DNA of 64,000 nt from Mucidula mucida (GCA_015501055.1 JADNYV010000007.1:186001-250000); one strand, 5' to 3'; counted from the first letter of the stretch, positions 49,263 to 62,050 are shown. Numbers and translations: made by a program. The notes: generated from the sequence alone by a model not told the origin.

Positions 49263-49900
49263 GCTCGCGTCCGGGGACAGAATATCGTCTTTCTTTCGTC
49301 CTGTCTGTACGATCACTCGGATGGCTAGCATGCCTCCCATTCATCGTCGCGCAGTTGCCATCGAACGTGTTGAGCTCGTTGTCCTCACATCGAGCGCACC
49401 ACTGACATCGTCTGTCACCTCTTCTGTGTCACCGTCGTCAGTCAACGTCTCTTCAAACGCGGGTGAAACGACGTCTAATGACGCGTCCCCATCCACTACA
49501 TCGTAAACTACGGTGCCTCTCATGCCATACACGTTCACACCGTATTAGTCTCCTACAGCTACTAGTGGAGATTCAAGTGATCCCGAGCTCTACCCGAAGC
49601 TGGATCTTACAAGGTCCCCGACTTTTCGGCGGTGTGGACTGTAGCCTATGACAAGGCTAAAACGATGGTTGGTGTTTCTATTTCAGTTTTTCGTCACATC
49701 TTAATCAGTGCACCTTGACAAGGTCGGAAGGAATTGGGATGGATTCGGCGCTGATCCTTTCCTGACTGGAGAGGTACTTAGGCTTGCGAAACGGACAAGG
49801 TCAGAGCCGCCGTTCATCTTACAGGGCTTTGACTTGCGCCTGGGAGAGTTCGCCAGGAGGTCGATCGGACCGAACTGGCGAAGTGACTGGAGTCGAGTCT
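49263..49900 (+). pseudogene. Scrambled GH3 beta-glucosidase remnant (copy A)
   Basis: Pieces of the GH3 genes at 50.9-59.5 kb joined with large deletions. The 5' end (near 49263-49690) matches the leader and signal-peptide region with frameshifts ([16 protein letters not shown], then the Ser/Thr-rich stretch). 49727-49770 matches [16 protein letters not shown]. 49771-49800 matches CETDKV, and 49801-49855 matches the C-terminal [11 protein letters not shown] and LAPGE. These parts lie more than 2 kb apart in the full genes. Not functional. Confidence 0.8.
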
Positions 49901-49929
49901 AGTAGTAACAAGAGATCCGCGTATTGAGA

Positions 49930-50292
49930 CCAATCTGTGGCCGCCAGGGCCAGTGGACAACTTACGTCCAAGTTCAGTACATTATATGCGCGCCATCGCA
50001 TTGGGTCAAGTTGAAGTCACGAATTGGGGCGTTGAATGCGTTACAGTTTTCTCTGAATCTGGGAAGCGAAGCAAGGTCTTTCGCGCGGAAAACGGAACTG
50101 GTGAAGGAGGTTCGGCTACTCGGACCGGCGTGCGCCCTCAACTTACTTCCCTACCTCCATGACTCTGATGACATTCGCCCAACTGTTCACAATTCTTCCT
50201 ATCAGTATTACGGTACTAGCACATGACTCGCAAGAGGCCGTCGTCGAGGACTTTTTCTCCGGAAATACAAACCACACAAACAATTGGGCAGA
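49930..50292 (+). pseudogene. GPI8 5' fragment with its upstream region
   Basis: Second copy of the GPI8 upstream region (49930-50167) followed by an ATG at 50168 and MTFAQLFTILPISITVLAHD, then [20 protein letters not shown]. It breaks off where GPI8 reads [10 protein letters not shown]. The signal peptide is altered and no catalytic residues remain. Confidence 0.88.
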
Positions 50293-50439
50293 AGGCTACA
50301 GTCCATCTTCTTCAGTATTTTAGCTGATTGCGACGGCTACTTCTTTCCTCAAGTCTGATGTGCTTCAATCGTGGATCTTCCACCTTTTACGCGGTTGTGG
50401 AATCTCTAGAGTATGTTCATGTGACAATATGTATATATG

Positions 50440-50545
50440 CGGTATGTTCTTTGTGATTTACAGTTCTTCGTTCTGCGTCGAAACGCTCTGTCACTGCTGC
50501 CCGCCAAGTCCCCATCGCGGGAGAACCACGGATAATCGTCAGGCG
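50440..50545 (+). repeat. Remnant similar to the hypothetical gene at 55.1 kb
   Basis: About 65% similar by eye to 55145-55255 (shared CAGTTCT, GTCGAAACGC, GCGGGAGAAC in the same order). It occupies the same place relative to the following GH3 gene, supporting duplication of an intergenic block. Confidence 0.45.
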
Positions 50546-50919
50546 GGAGCATGACTCAACAATGATCACTGACCTCGATGCACGCGCCGCCTTGATGCTC
50601 ATCTGACCGCGGATGAGGGACTGATGCAGATGGAGGAGGTGGTTTCTATCTGATAGGCAACATTCTACAGCCGCAATGTTTGATTGTAGAGTCTTTCTGG
50701 AATGTCCTCAGCGCAAGTACACGCAAAAGTGTAAGCCACGAATTGCCTACACCCTTCTACACAGCCGGATTCCCAGCAGGACTCCGGTTTTGCGGGGCGG
50801 ACTGACGGCGTATACGTAGGCAATCAGCGAGCTTCAATCTCGGGCCTCTACCCTGAGCCAGTGCGATCGTGTCTCAAAAAGCTCGCGCCCGGGAACAAAA
50901 TCATTGTCGTTCTTTCGTC

Positions 50920-53900
50920 ATGTTTGTACGCCTACTCGGATGGTTAGCATGCCTCCCATTCATCGTCGCGCAGTCGCCATCAAACCTGTCGAGCTCGCTG
51001 TCCTCTCAAACATTCTCTGCCTCTACTGTTGTAACATCGAGCGCAACACTGTCATCGATTCTCACCTCTTCCGTGTTACCGTCGTCAGTCAACGTCTCTT
51101 CGAGCGCGGGTGAAACGACGTCTAATGACGCGTCCCCATCCACTACGTCGCGAACTACGGTGCCTATCATGTCATACACGTTCACGCCGTATCCGTCTCC
51201 TACAGCTACTGGTGGCGATCCAAGTGATCCCCTAGCTCCACCCGAAGCTGGATCCAACAAGATCCTCGACTTTTCGGCGGCGTGGGCTGCAGCCTATGAC
51301 AAGGCTAAAGCTATGGTTGGTGTTTCCATTTCAGTTGTTCGTCATATCTAACTAGTGCACCTCGACAAGGTCGCCAACTTCACGCTTGAGGAAAAGGTCA
51401 TTGTCACCACTGGCGTTGGTTGGAAAAATGGCCGATGTGTTGTAAGCTATTTCATTTCTTTCTTCGGCTGTCTATTGACGGCGTCATGGTAGGGCAATAT
51501 ACAGGCCATCAAAGACAAAGGCTTCCCTGGTCTTTGCTTACAGGATTCGCCATTGGGTGTTCGCCTCGCTGACTTTGTGACTGCTTTCCCGACTGGTATA
51601 AACGCGGCCGCAACGTACGTATGTTTGATGGATACAAATGTCGATCTAATTCTTCCACTAGCTTCAACCGACGCTTGATTAGGCTTCGTGGCCTGTTCAT
51701 GGGTCGCGAACATGCTGGAAAAGGCGTCAATGTCGCTTTGGGACCCATGATGAATATGGGGCGAATAGCGCAAGGCGGAAGGAATTGGGAAGGATTCGGC
51801 GCTGATCCTTTCCTGACTGGAGAAGCTACATATGAGACTATTTTGGGTATGCAGGAAGCGGGTGTTCAAGCCTGTGCGAAGCATCTTGTTGGAAAGTGAG
51901 TGATACACGTCATCGCATGGTTATTGGTCCTCATCATTGGTTGGAACAGCGAACAAGAACACTTTCGTACGCAGGAGAGTTCTGAGATTGATGATCGCAC
52001 CCAACACGAGATATATTCTCATCCATTCCTACGAAGCATCATGGCAGGTGTTACGAGCATGATGTGCAGCTACAGTACGCAAATTTCTCGCTCTTCCCAA
52101 ACACCATAATTTGACTTGACTAGATTTGTTGAATGGTACTTACGCTTGCGAAACGGACAAGGTCATGAACGACATCATCAAACGAGAGTATGGCTTCCAA
52201 GGGTGTGAGTTTATTCTTGTCGGATCCTTCATATATTAATTATTGATCATCCGAGCAGATATTATGTCGGACTGGCAAGCAACAGAATCTACCATTTCAG
52301 CTATTACCGGTTTGGATGTAAGCCTCCGTCGTATTCGCCCCATCTAGTCGCATCTGAATGAACGATCGCCTCCAGATGACAATGCCAGGAGATGTGACAA
52401 TTGGTTCTGGTGACTCGTATTTTGGCGGAAACCTAACTTCCTACGTTCAAAATGGCACCATACCGGAGGCTCGTGTTGACGACATGGGCGAGTAACATCT
52501 TCCATCAATCACCACATAACTCACCGTCTGATTTTCTTGGCAGCTACTCGCATCATTGCTGGCTGGTACTTTGCTCATCAAGACGATCCTTCTTTCCCGG
52601 CCACGAACTTCGACTCGTCGCATCCCGATAGCGAAGCCACCAACGAACATGTCGACGTACAGGAAGACCATTATAAGCTCGTACGCGAAATCGGCGCCGC
52701 AAGCACTGTTTTACTCAAGAATACGAATAATGCGTTGCCGCTCAACAACCCGCGCACCTTGGTTCTCTTAGGATCCGATGCTGGTTCTAGTAGGTTTGGG
52801 CCGAATCCGTTTGGTCCCAACCAAGTATGGTTGTATCTGTCTGATGCTCATGGGCTGACATGGCTTCTCCTAGGTCGGTAACGATGGCATCCTAGCTATG
52901 GGCTGGGGTTCCGGGTGTGTTACTGCTATTCCATACCTCGGACGGCGCACTGTTGCTAACTATCTATTTCCAGGACTGCAACACTCCCATATCTCATTTC
53001 CGTATGCATCTTTCGCTCACAGTTACGACGCTCCTGACCTCCTCCGATTCCCAGCCGCTCGAAGCAATACAGCAAAGAGCGCGAAAAGACCATACCACCA
53101 TTTCGTGGATGCTGGATGACTTCAATCTAACACGCGCTGCCTCAGCCGCGCTCAAGCAATCTGCCGCGTTGGTCTTCGTTAATTCTGACTCTGGTGAAGG
53201 CAGTGGAGGAGACCGGTATATCCGTTTGACCTGATTTCCGGCGATTGCTGACTTTTATAGCACGAACTTGACCGCTTGGCATGGCGGTGATGACCTTGTA
53301 CAGGCGACGGCGGCGTCGAATAACAACACGATTGTGATTGTTCACAGTGTAGGTCCGCTAATCTTGGAGCCGTGGATTGAACATCCTAATGTGACTGCCG
53401 TACGTATCTGCTACCATGTTCAATGCTTCGACTAATATCGCTCAAGGTGCTTTGGGCGGGAGCACCAGGACAAGAAGCTGGAAACTCGATTGCGGATGTC
53501 CTTTACGGAGATTGGAATCCCTCTGGACGTTTGCCTTACACTATTGCGAAGAAGCCGGAAGACTACTCTGCTCAGTTGGTCACTGGTGGATCTGAAGACG
53601 ATATCATCGTTGTTTCTTATACCGAAGGGTCAGTTTTCTTCGACATGTCCGACAGTTGACCAATGATCCTTAGGCTGTACATCGACTACCGTCACTTTGA
53701 CGCGTTCGTACCAACTATCTTTCGGAGACGTAGGCTCATCGATTCTTTCAGAAAAACATCACTCCTCGTTTCGAATTTGGCTTCGGATTGAGTTATACCA
53801 CCTTTGAGTACGACGGTCTATCGGTCGAGAGAACCGGCAACGTAAATGATCCTATGGCTGCTGCCTGGGAAGCTGGTGAAGCTACAGAAATCTCTGTCGG

Positions 53901-54328
53901 ATCGGGTACGGCGGCATGGTACGAGTTTGCTCTGCGCACATTGATTTTTCGGTTAACATTAGCTAGGCTCCACGAGGATGCCTTCAAAGTGACGTTTGGT
54001 GTGACGAACACTGGCTTGGTGTATGGTGGAGAAGTAGGATTGTTTGCTTGTCTCCGAGTGTGCATGCGTTGACTTGTGTATCCCAGATCCCTCAGCTGTA
54101 TCTGAACATGCCGGCTTCCGCTGAGGAACCGCCGTCCATTTTACAGGGCTTCGACAACGTCGAACTTGCGCCTGGGGAAAGCAAGGAGGTGACGATTATT
54201 TGTCACGGTACGCGGTTTCTGTCTGGGATACTGTTGCCCAAGGATGGAGGAGGCCGGAGGGAACTATTGGTGTGACCGTTGGTGCTAGCTCTCGGGATGG
54301 GCGGCTCTTTGGTTCGTTGGCTGTATAG
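50920..54328 (+). CDS. GH3 beta-glucosidase, copy B
   Basis: Secreted glycoside hydrolase family 3 enzyme, releasing glucose from cello-oligosaccharides. It starts [18 protein letters not shown], followed by a long Ser/Thr-rich linker. GH3 N-terminal domain: [54 protein letters not shown] and the nucleophile Asp in [12 protein letters not shown]-terminal domain: [69 protein letters not shown] and a fibronectin-like end. About 15 introns are needed. Two oddities: GEGSGGDR is six residues shorter than [14 protein letters not shown] in copy C, and near 54196-54200 one T is lacking so the final 40 codons shift frame. Confidence 0.8.
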
Positions 54329-55081
54329 CTTGACTAGGCTTGTCCGGGCTTCTCTTGATACTTGATTAAACCGCGTTGTAATATCTTTTTCCTCGTTTAT
54401 GCCTATGTGCGCACTGAATTCTACCACGGATTCGCGGATGGTTCAAGATTGATATTAGACGTCGGAAACACTTCCGTTTTCGTGCAGCCTTACACCGAGC
54501 AAGTTATCTAGGAAGGCTCTTCGCCCTGACAATGCTAGGCCTCCCTTCAGGATTTCGGCTGGTGCGAGTGGGGTTATTCGGGATCCTGGTAGGTTCTGAT
54601 CCTGGTTCAACAGTCATCATCAGGTGCTCTAGTGTCGGCATCGAGCGTCCATAACCAGGTTCATCCGCCTTGGGATTCTCAGGCTTCAATCTGAGCGCCA
54701 GGTGAAGCCGGTGTGCGGCCTTGATTCTTTACCGCGACAGCGTATTAACCACCTTGACCATCTATTTCTTCCTGATGAGACTTGGTCCTCTGATAAGTAG
54801 GATCAGAGAGATCAGTGCATCCAGAACGACCTGAGAGCCTTCTTCACTAAACCTCTACGATCGAGTAATACAACTTCGCCTCCCGATCACTGCTCGGGGA
54901 CTATGTGGCGGGCAGCCTCCAACGAGTTGAAACCTCCTCCTGCTGTCTAAAGCTTCATTTGTCTAGAGCATGCGTAAACAATATACACGTAGCTGATGTG
55001 CTTCTATATTAGGTGATGCCACCAGCTACCTTTTCCTCGCAGCAATCAGGAATGTTCTCCTTCTTGGATTCTCTTTACTAA

Positions 55082-55453
55082 GTGTTATCAGATTCATCAA
55101 CCAGGTCTATGGAATATCCAGATCAAGTTTATACGACGGCACTAGCATGCGGATTGTTTTCTAAGACCGACAGTTCTCCGTTATCCGTCGAAACGCCTGA
55201 AAATTCTTGCTTTACAAGTCCTCCTTTGCGGGAGAACAACGGTGATTTAAAGCCGGCCAACCCGGTTGCTTTTGGAAGTCGAAGATCTGCTTCCACGACA
55301 AACAAGCGATCAGAACACATGTCGCGGGATTTGTATATCAGCTACTATGAGCGCTATCCCCGCAGGCACTGCGCCACACTTGTGAATTGTTGCTTCGTCC
55401 AGAAACATGCGGCATATCGGTCCAAGAGAGGGGGACGTGCCGTTAGTTCTTAG
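55082..55453 (+). CDS. Hypothetical protein (unrecognised)
   Basis: Open frame of 123 codons, MLSDSSTRSMEYPDQVYTTA to KRGGRAVSS, with a Ser/Thr-rich, basic composition and no recognisable domain. Part of it has a diverged copy at 50440-50545, which suggests it travels with the duplicated GH3 unit rather than being selected as a gene. It could equally be non-coding. The surrounding 54329-55906 holds nothing else I recognise. Confidence 0.25.
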   Translation: MLSDSSTRSMEYPDQVYTTALACGLFSKTDSSPLSVETPENSCFTSPPLRENNGDLKPANPVAFGSRRSASTTNKRSEHMSRDLYISYYERYPRRHCATLVNCCFVQKHAAYRSKRGGRAVSS

Positions 55454-55906
55454 TGGGTTTTCTCTGAAGTTTGAACGACATCTAGCCGCGAGGTAGGTTT
55501 CTAGATGACCAGGATAACGGGGAGCGGAGCGACCTCGGTGGAGGTAAATTAAGATGCTTATAATCGCAGTATCGGGATGGCAATCTTATGGTGCTAGGTA
55601 GAATACCGCGCAGATCTCGCGTCTTTGGTTAGAAAAAGTTGTCTTGGGTGTACTACGGACGCATTTCGGACGCGCACCAAGCCTTAAGCCTTGAGCGCGG
55701 GATGCACGCGCCGAGACTGAGTCCTGAGTTCGCGATCGAATCGCTCCAGATTTGGATCGCGTGGTGATAAATTATCGTTACATCATCCCTCGTCTTGAGC
55801 TTCTCTCCGACACTTTCCCCACACACCTGACCTACACCGAAGATGTTAAAACGCTTGCGACTTGAAACGAGGGATCATCCTTCTCTCCCTTTCCTTCACC
55901 ATCATC

Positions 55907-58900
55907 ATGTCCGTCCGACTATTGGGATGGCTAGCCTGCCTCCCGTTCATCTTGGCACAGCTGCCGTCTGACCCGTCCAGCGTTTTGTCTGCACCGCTGA
56001 GCGCCGCCGAGTCCTCCTCTTTCTTTCCATCATCCTCGGGTCTCGCAACGTCGACTGCCTCTGTGTCCTCGCTGTCATCGGCATCTCCCACCTTGTCCTC
56101 TTCTGTGTTCCCTTCGTCCGTCAACGTCTCTGTGACTTCGGTCGGATCCACCACACTCGCTTCTTCATCTTCGATACCATTGAGCAATGTTACTTCCTCT
56201 ACTGCCGCGTTCCTGCCACCACCACGAGAAATACGGTCCCGATCATGTCATACACGTTCTCGCCATACCCTTCTCCTACGGCCACTGGCGGAGCTCCGAC
56301 AGATCCCAAGGCTCCACCCGAAATTGGGTCTACCGATGTGTTGGACTTTTCGGCGGCGTGGTCTGCAGCCTTTGAAAAGGCTAAATCAATGGTTCGTGAG
56401 ATTTGACGCCCATTTGAGGGCATCATGCCCATCATTTTCAACTCACGCGCAATCATCAGGTGGATACTTTTACGCTCGAGGAAAAGGTCAACGTCACGAC
56501 TGGAGTTGGCTGGCAGGTCGGTCGCTGCGTGGTGCGTTACCTCAATTTCGTCATGTACTATGAACCATGACCTTTTTTTGTACAGGGGAATATACCGCCT
56601 ATTGAAGGAAAAGGTTTCCCTGGTATTTGTTTGGAAGATTCACCTTTGGGCGTGCGTCTTGCAGACTTCGTTACCGCGTTCCCGACTGGCGTAAATGCTG
56701 CTGCGACGTATGTTGTCCTGAAGGATCAGATGCTCACGTAAATCTGATATTCTGCTTTCAACAGTTGGAACCGCCGCTTATTCGTCTTCGGGGTCTGTTG
56801 ATGGGTCGAGAACACGTCGCGAAAGGTGTTCACGTCGCTTTGGGACCCATGATGAATATGGGCCGAATAGCACAAGGTGCGTGAATCTCTTGTGCGCGCG
56901 AGAGGGATTCGTGTTCAAGCGATCGCACAAGGTGGAAGGAATTGGGAAGGATTTGGTGCCGATCCTTTCCTCACGGGAGAGGCTGCATATGAGACTATCC
57001 TTGGTATGCAGGAAGCAGGTGTTCAAGCCTGCGCGAAGCACCTGGTTGGCAAGTGAGTGATGGACGCGCTGACACGCTGCTCGCTTCTCAATATTTCTTA
57101 GCGAACAAGAACATCGTCGAACCCAAGAAAGTTCTGATATTGATGATCGGACTCAGCACGAGATTTATTCTCATCCTTTCCTGCGTAGCGTCATGGCCGG
57201 TGTTGCGAGCATGATGTGCAGCTACAGTATGCTGCTCCTACTTCCTTTACACCTCAGACTCAACTTCCTCAGATCTGCTGAACGGTACTTACGCTTGTGA
57301 AACGGACAAGGTCATGAACGATATCATCAAGCGGGAATACGGATTCCAAGGGTGTCAGTCTCCTCTTTGCATCCCAAGTATCAATCGCTCATCAACTTGA
57401 CAGACATCATGTCAGATTGGCAGGCAACTGAATCCACCATCTCAGCAATCACGGGCCTGGATGTAAGCTTATTCGATCGCGTCCAATGGATGACATCAAC
57501 CAATACCTCGCAGATGACCATGCCAGGAGATGTAACATTCAATTCTGGAGACTCCTACTTTGGCGCAAATCTGACGGCTTATGTTCACAACGACATCATC
57601 CCCGAAGCTCGTGTCGACGACATGGGTAAGAGTGCAAATAGTGCTACCATTCCCTATCTGACTTTCTTGCTAGCTACTCGCATCATTGCGGCATGGTACT
57701 TTTTACACCAAGACGATTCTTCTTTCCCGGCCACGAACTTCGACTCGTCGCATCCCGATAGCGAGGCCACCAATGAACATGTCGACGTACAGGAAGACCA
57801 TTATAAGCTCGTACGCGAAATCGGCGCCGCAAGCACGGTTCTGCTCAAGAATACCAACAATGCGTTGCCGCTCAACAAACCGCGCACCTTGGTCCTATTA
57901 GGATCCGATGCTGGACCTAGTACGTTTGGCCCGAACCCGTTTGGACCGGACCAAGTAAGGCGATTGTATAAAGTTGAAGTCCATAGAACTTACCTAGTTC
58001 CTTCCAGGGCGGCAACGATGGTATTCTCGCTATGGGATGGGGATCTGGGTACGTTTTCCCTTTTATGTCTGAAGCAAGACATCGCTAATTATTTACGTGC
58101 AATTGTAGCACGGCGACGTTCCCGTATCTTATTTCGGTATGAGTGTGCCGCTTGCGTCAGTCATGCGTCTCACCTATTTTTCAGCCTCTCGAAGCTATCC
58201 AGCAACGAGCTCGGAAAGATCATACCACCATCACATGGATGCTGGACGATTTTAATATTGCCCGTGCCAGCTCCATGGCACTCAAGCAATCCGCCGCATT
58301 GGTCTTTATTAACTCTGACTCCGGTGAAGGATATATCACTGTCGACGGTAATGAAGGAGACCGGTACGTGTCTCTGTTGAATGCCGGCCTCATAACTCAA
58401 CCTTGATAGCAAAAACTTGACCGCCTGGCACAATGGCGATGCCCTTGTGCAAGCGACGGCTGCACAAAATAATAATACCATTGTGATCGTTCACAGTGTT
58501 GGTCCGCTAATCTTGGAGCCGTGGATTGAGCATCCCAATGTCTCTGCAGTATGTATATATGCTGAATATCTATTGCTATGACTAAGATCACCGAAGGTCC
58601 TTTGGGCAGGAGCACCTGGACAAGAAGCCGGAAACTCCATTGCTGATGTTTTATATGGGGATTGGAATCCCTCCGCACGCCTACCTTACACGATCGCGAA
58701 GAGGCCGGAAGACTACTCGGCTCAATTGGTCACTGGGGGGACTGGAGATGACATTCTCGATATACCCTACACCGAAGGGTGAGTCTTTCTATGGCTGCCG
58801 CGGACTTCGGACCACACATCTAACAGATCATCAGGCTGTACATTGACTACCGTCACTTCGACGCTGTTCGTACCAACTAGTTTTCGGAGACATACGCTCA

Positions 58901-59484
58901 TTGATTTCTTTAGAAAAACATTACTCCTCGTTTCGAGTTCGGCTTCGGGCTGAGTTATACCACATTCGAGTACGACAGTCTATCGGTGGAGAGGACTGGC
59001 AACGCAAATGATCCCATGGCTGCTGCCTGGGAAGCTGGCGAAGCTACCGAAATTTTCGTTGGGTCGGGCACGGCGGCATGGTATGAGCGTCCTCTGAGAC
59101 TATGATCTTTTCTTGACATTGGTTAGGCTCCACGAAGACGCCTTCAAAGTAACGTTCAATGTGCGGAACAGTGGCGGAGTGTATGGTGGAGAAGTAGGAA
59201 TGTTTGTTCGTCTCCAAGTGCATGCGTTGACTTGTGTTTTCTAGATCCCACAGCTATATCTGAACATGCCGGCTTCCGCCGAAGAGCCGCCATCCATCCT
59301 AGAGGGCTTTGACAATGTCGAACTTGCGCCTGGGGAGAGCAAGGAGGTGACGATTTACCTGTCTCGATACGCAGTGTCTATCTGGGATACTGTCGCCCAA
59401 GGCTGGAGAAGGCCGGAGGGAACTATCGGTGTCACTGTTGGCGCCAGTTCCCGCGACGGGCGTCTGTTCGGTTCACTGCCTTGA
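55907..59484 (+). CDS. GH3 beta-glucosidase, copy C
   Basis: Paralogue of copy B, closely similar throughout. It starts [20 protein letters not shown], then a Ser/Thr-rich linker and the GH3 domains: [64 protein letters not shown] with the nucleophile Asp, [28 protein letters not shown] and [16 protein letters not shown]. It ends [12 protein letters not shown] at 59484. Frames break at about 56208-56216 (linker to [10 protein letters not shown]) and at about 56779-56781 (one A lacking before [12 protein letters not shown]). The clean downstream 2.7 kb argues for recent damage or base-call errors. Segments near 52600-52780 and 57710-57900 are almost identical between B and C, suggesting gene conversion. 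Confidence 0.8.
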
Positions 59485-59878
59485 CACTACAACTACAGAA
59501 GGCAGACAGACTTCTGAACGTCTACTACACTCGTTATCACAGCTTGTTTTTTGGACTTATCGTTATTTCGTCGTTGTCGACTACAAAATGGCACGCACGC
59601 TGTTCGTTGTATTCCTCTTGGAGATCACATCAGCATTTGAGATATACGAGGGCGATAGAGCCACTCTTGCGAGTAGGTCCCAAAGGGCGATAAGAAGAGT
59701 CAAGTGTTGACAAGCGGCGAGTGAGCATTCGTTGACCTGGTTGGCTCATTGGAAGAGGCTGAGATAGTGGTGGAAAGAACTCGTCAATAATAATTGAGGT
59801 ATAAGATATGCAGGTATAATACAGTGAGATATATAATCGTAACCGCGTCGCGAATCATAACACAACGTTAAGCATCAA
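59485..59878. other. Intergenic, no gene recognised
   Basis: Space between the convergent GH3 copy C and the DUF6699 gene. Only short frames are present; it is AT-rich near 59760-59860. Confidence 0.5.
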
Positions 59879-60550
59879 TCATGATACTGTCATGATCCAA
59901 GAATGAACTGAGGAGCCACACGACAATCCAGCAAATATGATCTTTCCTTTCAGGAAGTCGACCCTCTTCACGCCCGCCTTCTTCTCTTCCTCGTAGCTTG
60001 TCCTGTTGGGTATACGTCTGTAACGCGCTTGATACGCCGCAGTGACGCGCTGCATGTCGTTCTTGCCCGGCAGAGAGTGAAACTCTGCTGGCCGGATGTT
60101 CTGACGCAGACTATGATATATAGCTCCAAGCACATCGGAAACCGTGATGTAGGCTCCATTCAACTTGGGCTCTACCTGGATAGGCCATGCTAGGTGGGGC
60201 GAGGTTATCGTCATGCGTGACAGTGGTGGTGATATCGCTGGCTCGCTCAAGAGGCCGGAGCGCGAAGATAACGACGCGTATGATGTGGATATGTGGGAGT
60301 GATGTTGTCTCACGTCAAAGTTTATCGCGCGCGGCTTCGCAACAGCAAGGAGAGGGTGGATGGTTGGACGCGATTTATGAGGGTGTTTAGAACCGGAGTG
60401 TGCTGGTGGGTGGGGAAGGGCAATGGCAAAGGCTGGAGGTGTGACGGGGCCTGTAGATGATGGGAGGGAAGAGATACTCCTCGACGGGGATGGAGTAGCC
60501 ACAGTGTAGCCTGCGTGCTGATCAGCAAAGTGTACATGTTTTCCGGGCAT
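59879..60550 (-). CDS. DUF6699-domain protein, apparently intact
   Basis: Single-exon 223-residue protein with the typical start MPGKHVHFADQHAGY, a Ser/Pro-rich middle and the DUF6699 domain: ISPPLSRMTITSPHLAWPIQ, NGAYITVSDVLGAIYHSLRQ, RVTAAYQARYRRIPN and KKAGVKRVDFLKGKIIFAGL. Function is unknown; the family is numerous in Agaricomycetes. It reads cleanly throughout, unlike the disrupted relative at 24009-25624. The terminus IMTVS is slightly unusual for the family. Confidence 0.85.
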   Translation of the reverse strand: MPGKHVHFADQHAGYTVATPSPSRSISSLPSSTGPVTPPAFAIALPHPPAHSGSKHPHKSRPTIHPLLAVAKPRAINFDVRQHHSHISTSYASLSSRSGLLSEPAISPPLSRMTITSPHLAWPIQVEPKLNGAYITVSDVLGAIYHSLRQNIRPAEFHSLPGKNDMQRVTAAYQARYRRIPNRTSYEEEKKAGVKRVDFLKGKIIFAGLSCGSSVHSWIMTVS

Positions 60551-61470
60551 CTTTGGTAGGGGAGGGAGGATATGTGTTGGATCCGCTCCATGTCAGCGGG
60601 TTAAATACTTTGTTGGTTTTCGTGCATCGCATCATATTCCATGACCTCATACGGCATTGCCTCGCGCCCATATGTCCGAAAAGGGTTCAACGCCGGAGGC
60701 ATATGCATTCGGACACAGCCCACGCTTTTAGCAGAATCAGCCACATCACAGAGAATTGATGGCGCCCTGCTATAGGACGAGAGAGAGTGGATGTCTGATA
60801 GATGTTCTCGCGTCAGTCATGGAAACGGGTGAGCGCTTGAACGTGCATTGAATGGGAGCAGACAGACGAGGACGGATAGCGGAAAGGACGCGGAAACCGA
60901 TATCGACGACATGGCATAACGAGTCCGTAGCATGAGGATTGCGCAAGGCTGTGCGCGGAACGATGGAAAGTCAATCATAGCAGATCACCATCAGTCTAGG
61001 GAACTCCAAATGACTTGAATGACTGCGCAGTCCACCGCATCCGAATGTTACGGTGACTGACAGCGATAGGATCTGTCAAAGCTGCGCCACTTCAGCCAGA
61101 GATGAAGACTTACCAATCTGTGACGTTAGAATTGGCTGTGATACATTCCGTACAACGACTATTCGTGACGTGCCAAGGTAAGACGCGAGCTCAAGATCCA
61201 ATTGGCCTCATGCTTTAGATCTGAGCAGGTAACATGTCGAGAAGTTCGAGTGGGTAGTCCCTCTAGTGGATCAAGCTCTGGGTGGCGCAAAGCGGTGATT
61301 GATGTGTCCTGAATCGTCTTGTCATGTCTACTGCAAAGCAGGTAGTGGTACAACGTTCGTATCCAATTCGTATCCTAAAAGGGTGACTCGACAAGAACTA
61401 GGATCCGCGTAACGGCCCGATACCCGATCGTCTTCAACTTTCCTTTGTTTGTCACCAACTTCAATGACCG
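60551..61470. other. Intergenic, no gene recognised
   Basis: No frame with a recognisable motif on either strand between the DUF6699 gene and the hypothetical gene. Confidence 0.5.
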
Positions 61471-62050
61471 ATGGCACCGTCTACGTGTAGCCATGCTACA
61501 ACTCAAAAGGAACTCAACACTGCTACTGAAATGGATTCTCCACAAGAAGTACTCACGGAATCTTTATCGACAGTGAAATTTGCGATCAAACAGAAAACTT
61601 CCGAGTCTCCGCCCAACTCACCTCGCCCAAGCGAGCGACGTCGCGTCGCGCCTTCTGATTATGACAGTATAACCGAGAACAAACTGAAAAAAACTCAACT
61701 CGGGTTGCAACAGGTGTGTCCACATTCTTCAAGTATTTTCGGCGTCGGCGCGAATTTAGGCATACACTGCAGAGTAACACCAAAGGAGGAACGACGAAGG
61801 TCTTCAAGTCTCTTTGTAGCCAAAGGCCAAGGAACGTGAATGCCGCAAGCTCCCGAATGAAGAGTCCATCCACTCGCGAATCGCACTCTTAGGCTTCGAT
61901 CTCTTTCCAATTTCCGTAGACGCTGCCCTTGGCAGTCTCACCGCCACACGTTATTTCCTTTCGTCTTTCTTCGGCGGAAGCCCAAAACGACGTTCTCTAG
62001 GACTTCCAAGGAACACAGAGAATACAAGAGACACAATTTCATGGCTTTGA
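61471..62050 (+). CDS. Hypothetical protein with one intron
   Basis: Exon 1 (61471-61713) starts MAPSTCSHATTQKELNTATE and ends NKLKKTQLGLQQ. A GT-AG intron at 61714-61819 joins it in frame to PKAKERECRKLPNEESIHSR, then IALLGFDLFPISVDAALGSL and a stop at 62048-62050, giving about 157 residues. The sequence is basic and charged before the intron and more hydrophobic after it. I recognise no domain. Support rests on the in-frame splice only. Confidence 0.4.

Noticed and set aside
51006..51260. Minus-strand frame opposite the GH3 copy B leader (and its counterparts at 49341-49538 and 55846-56187)
   Set aside because: Mirror of the Ser/Thr-rich linker in each GH3 copy; recurrence reflects the duplication, not a gene.
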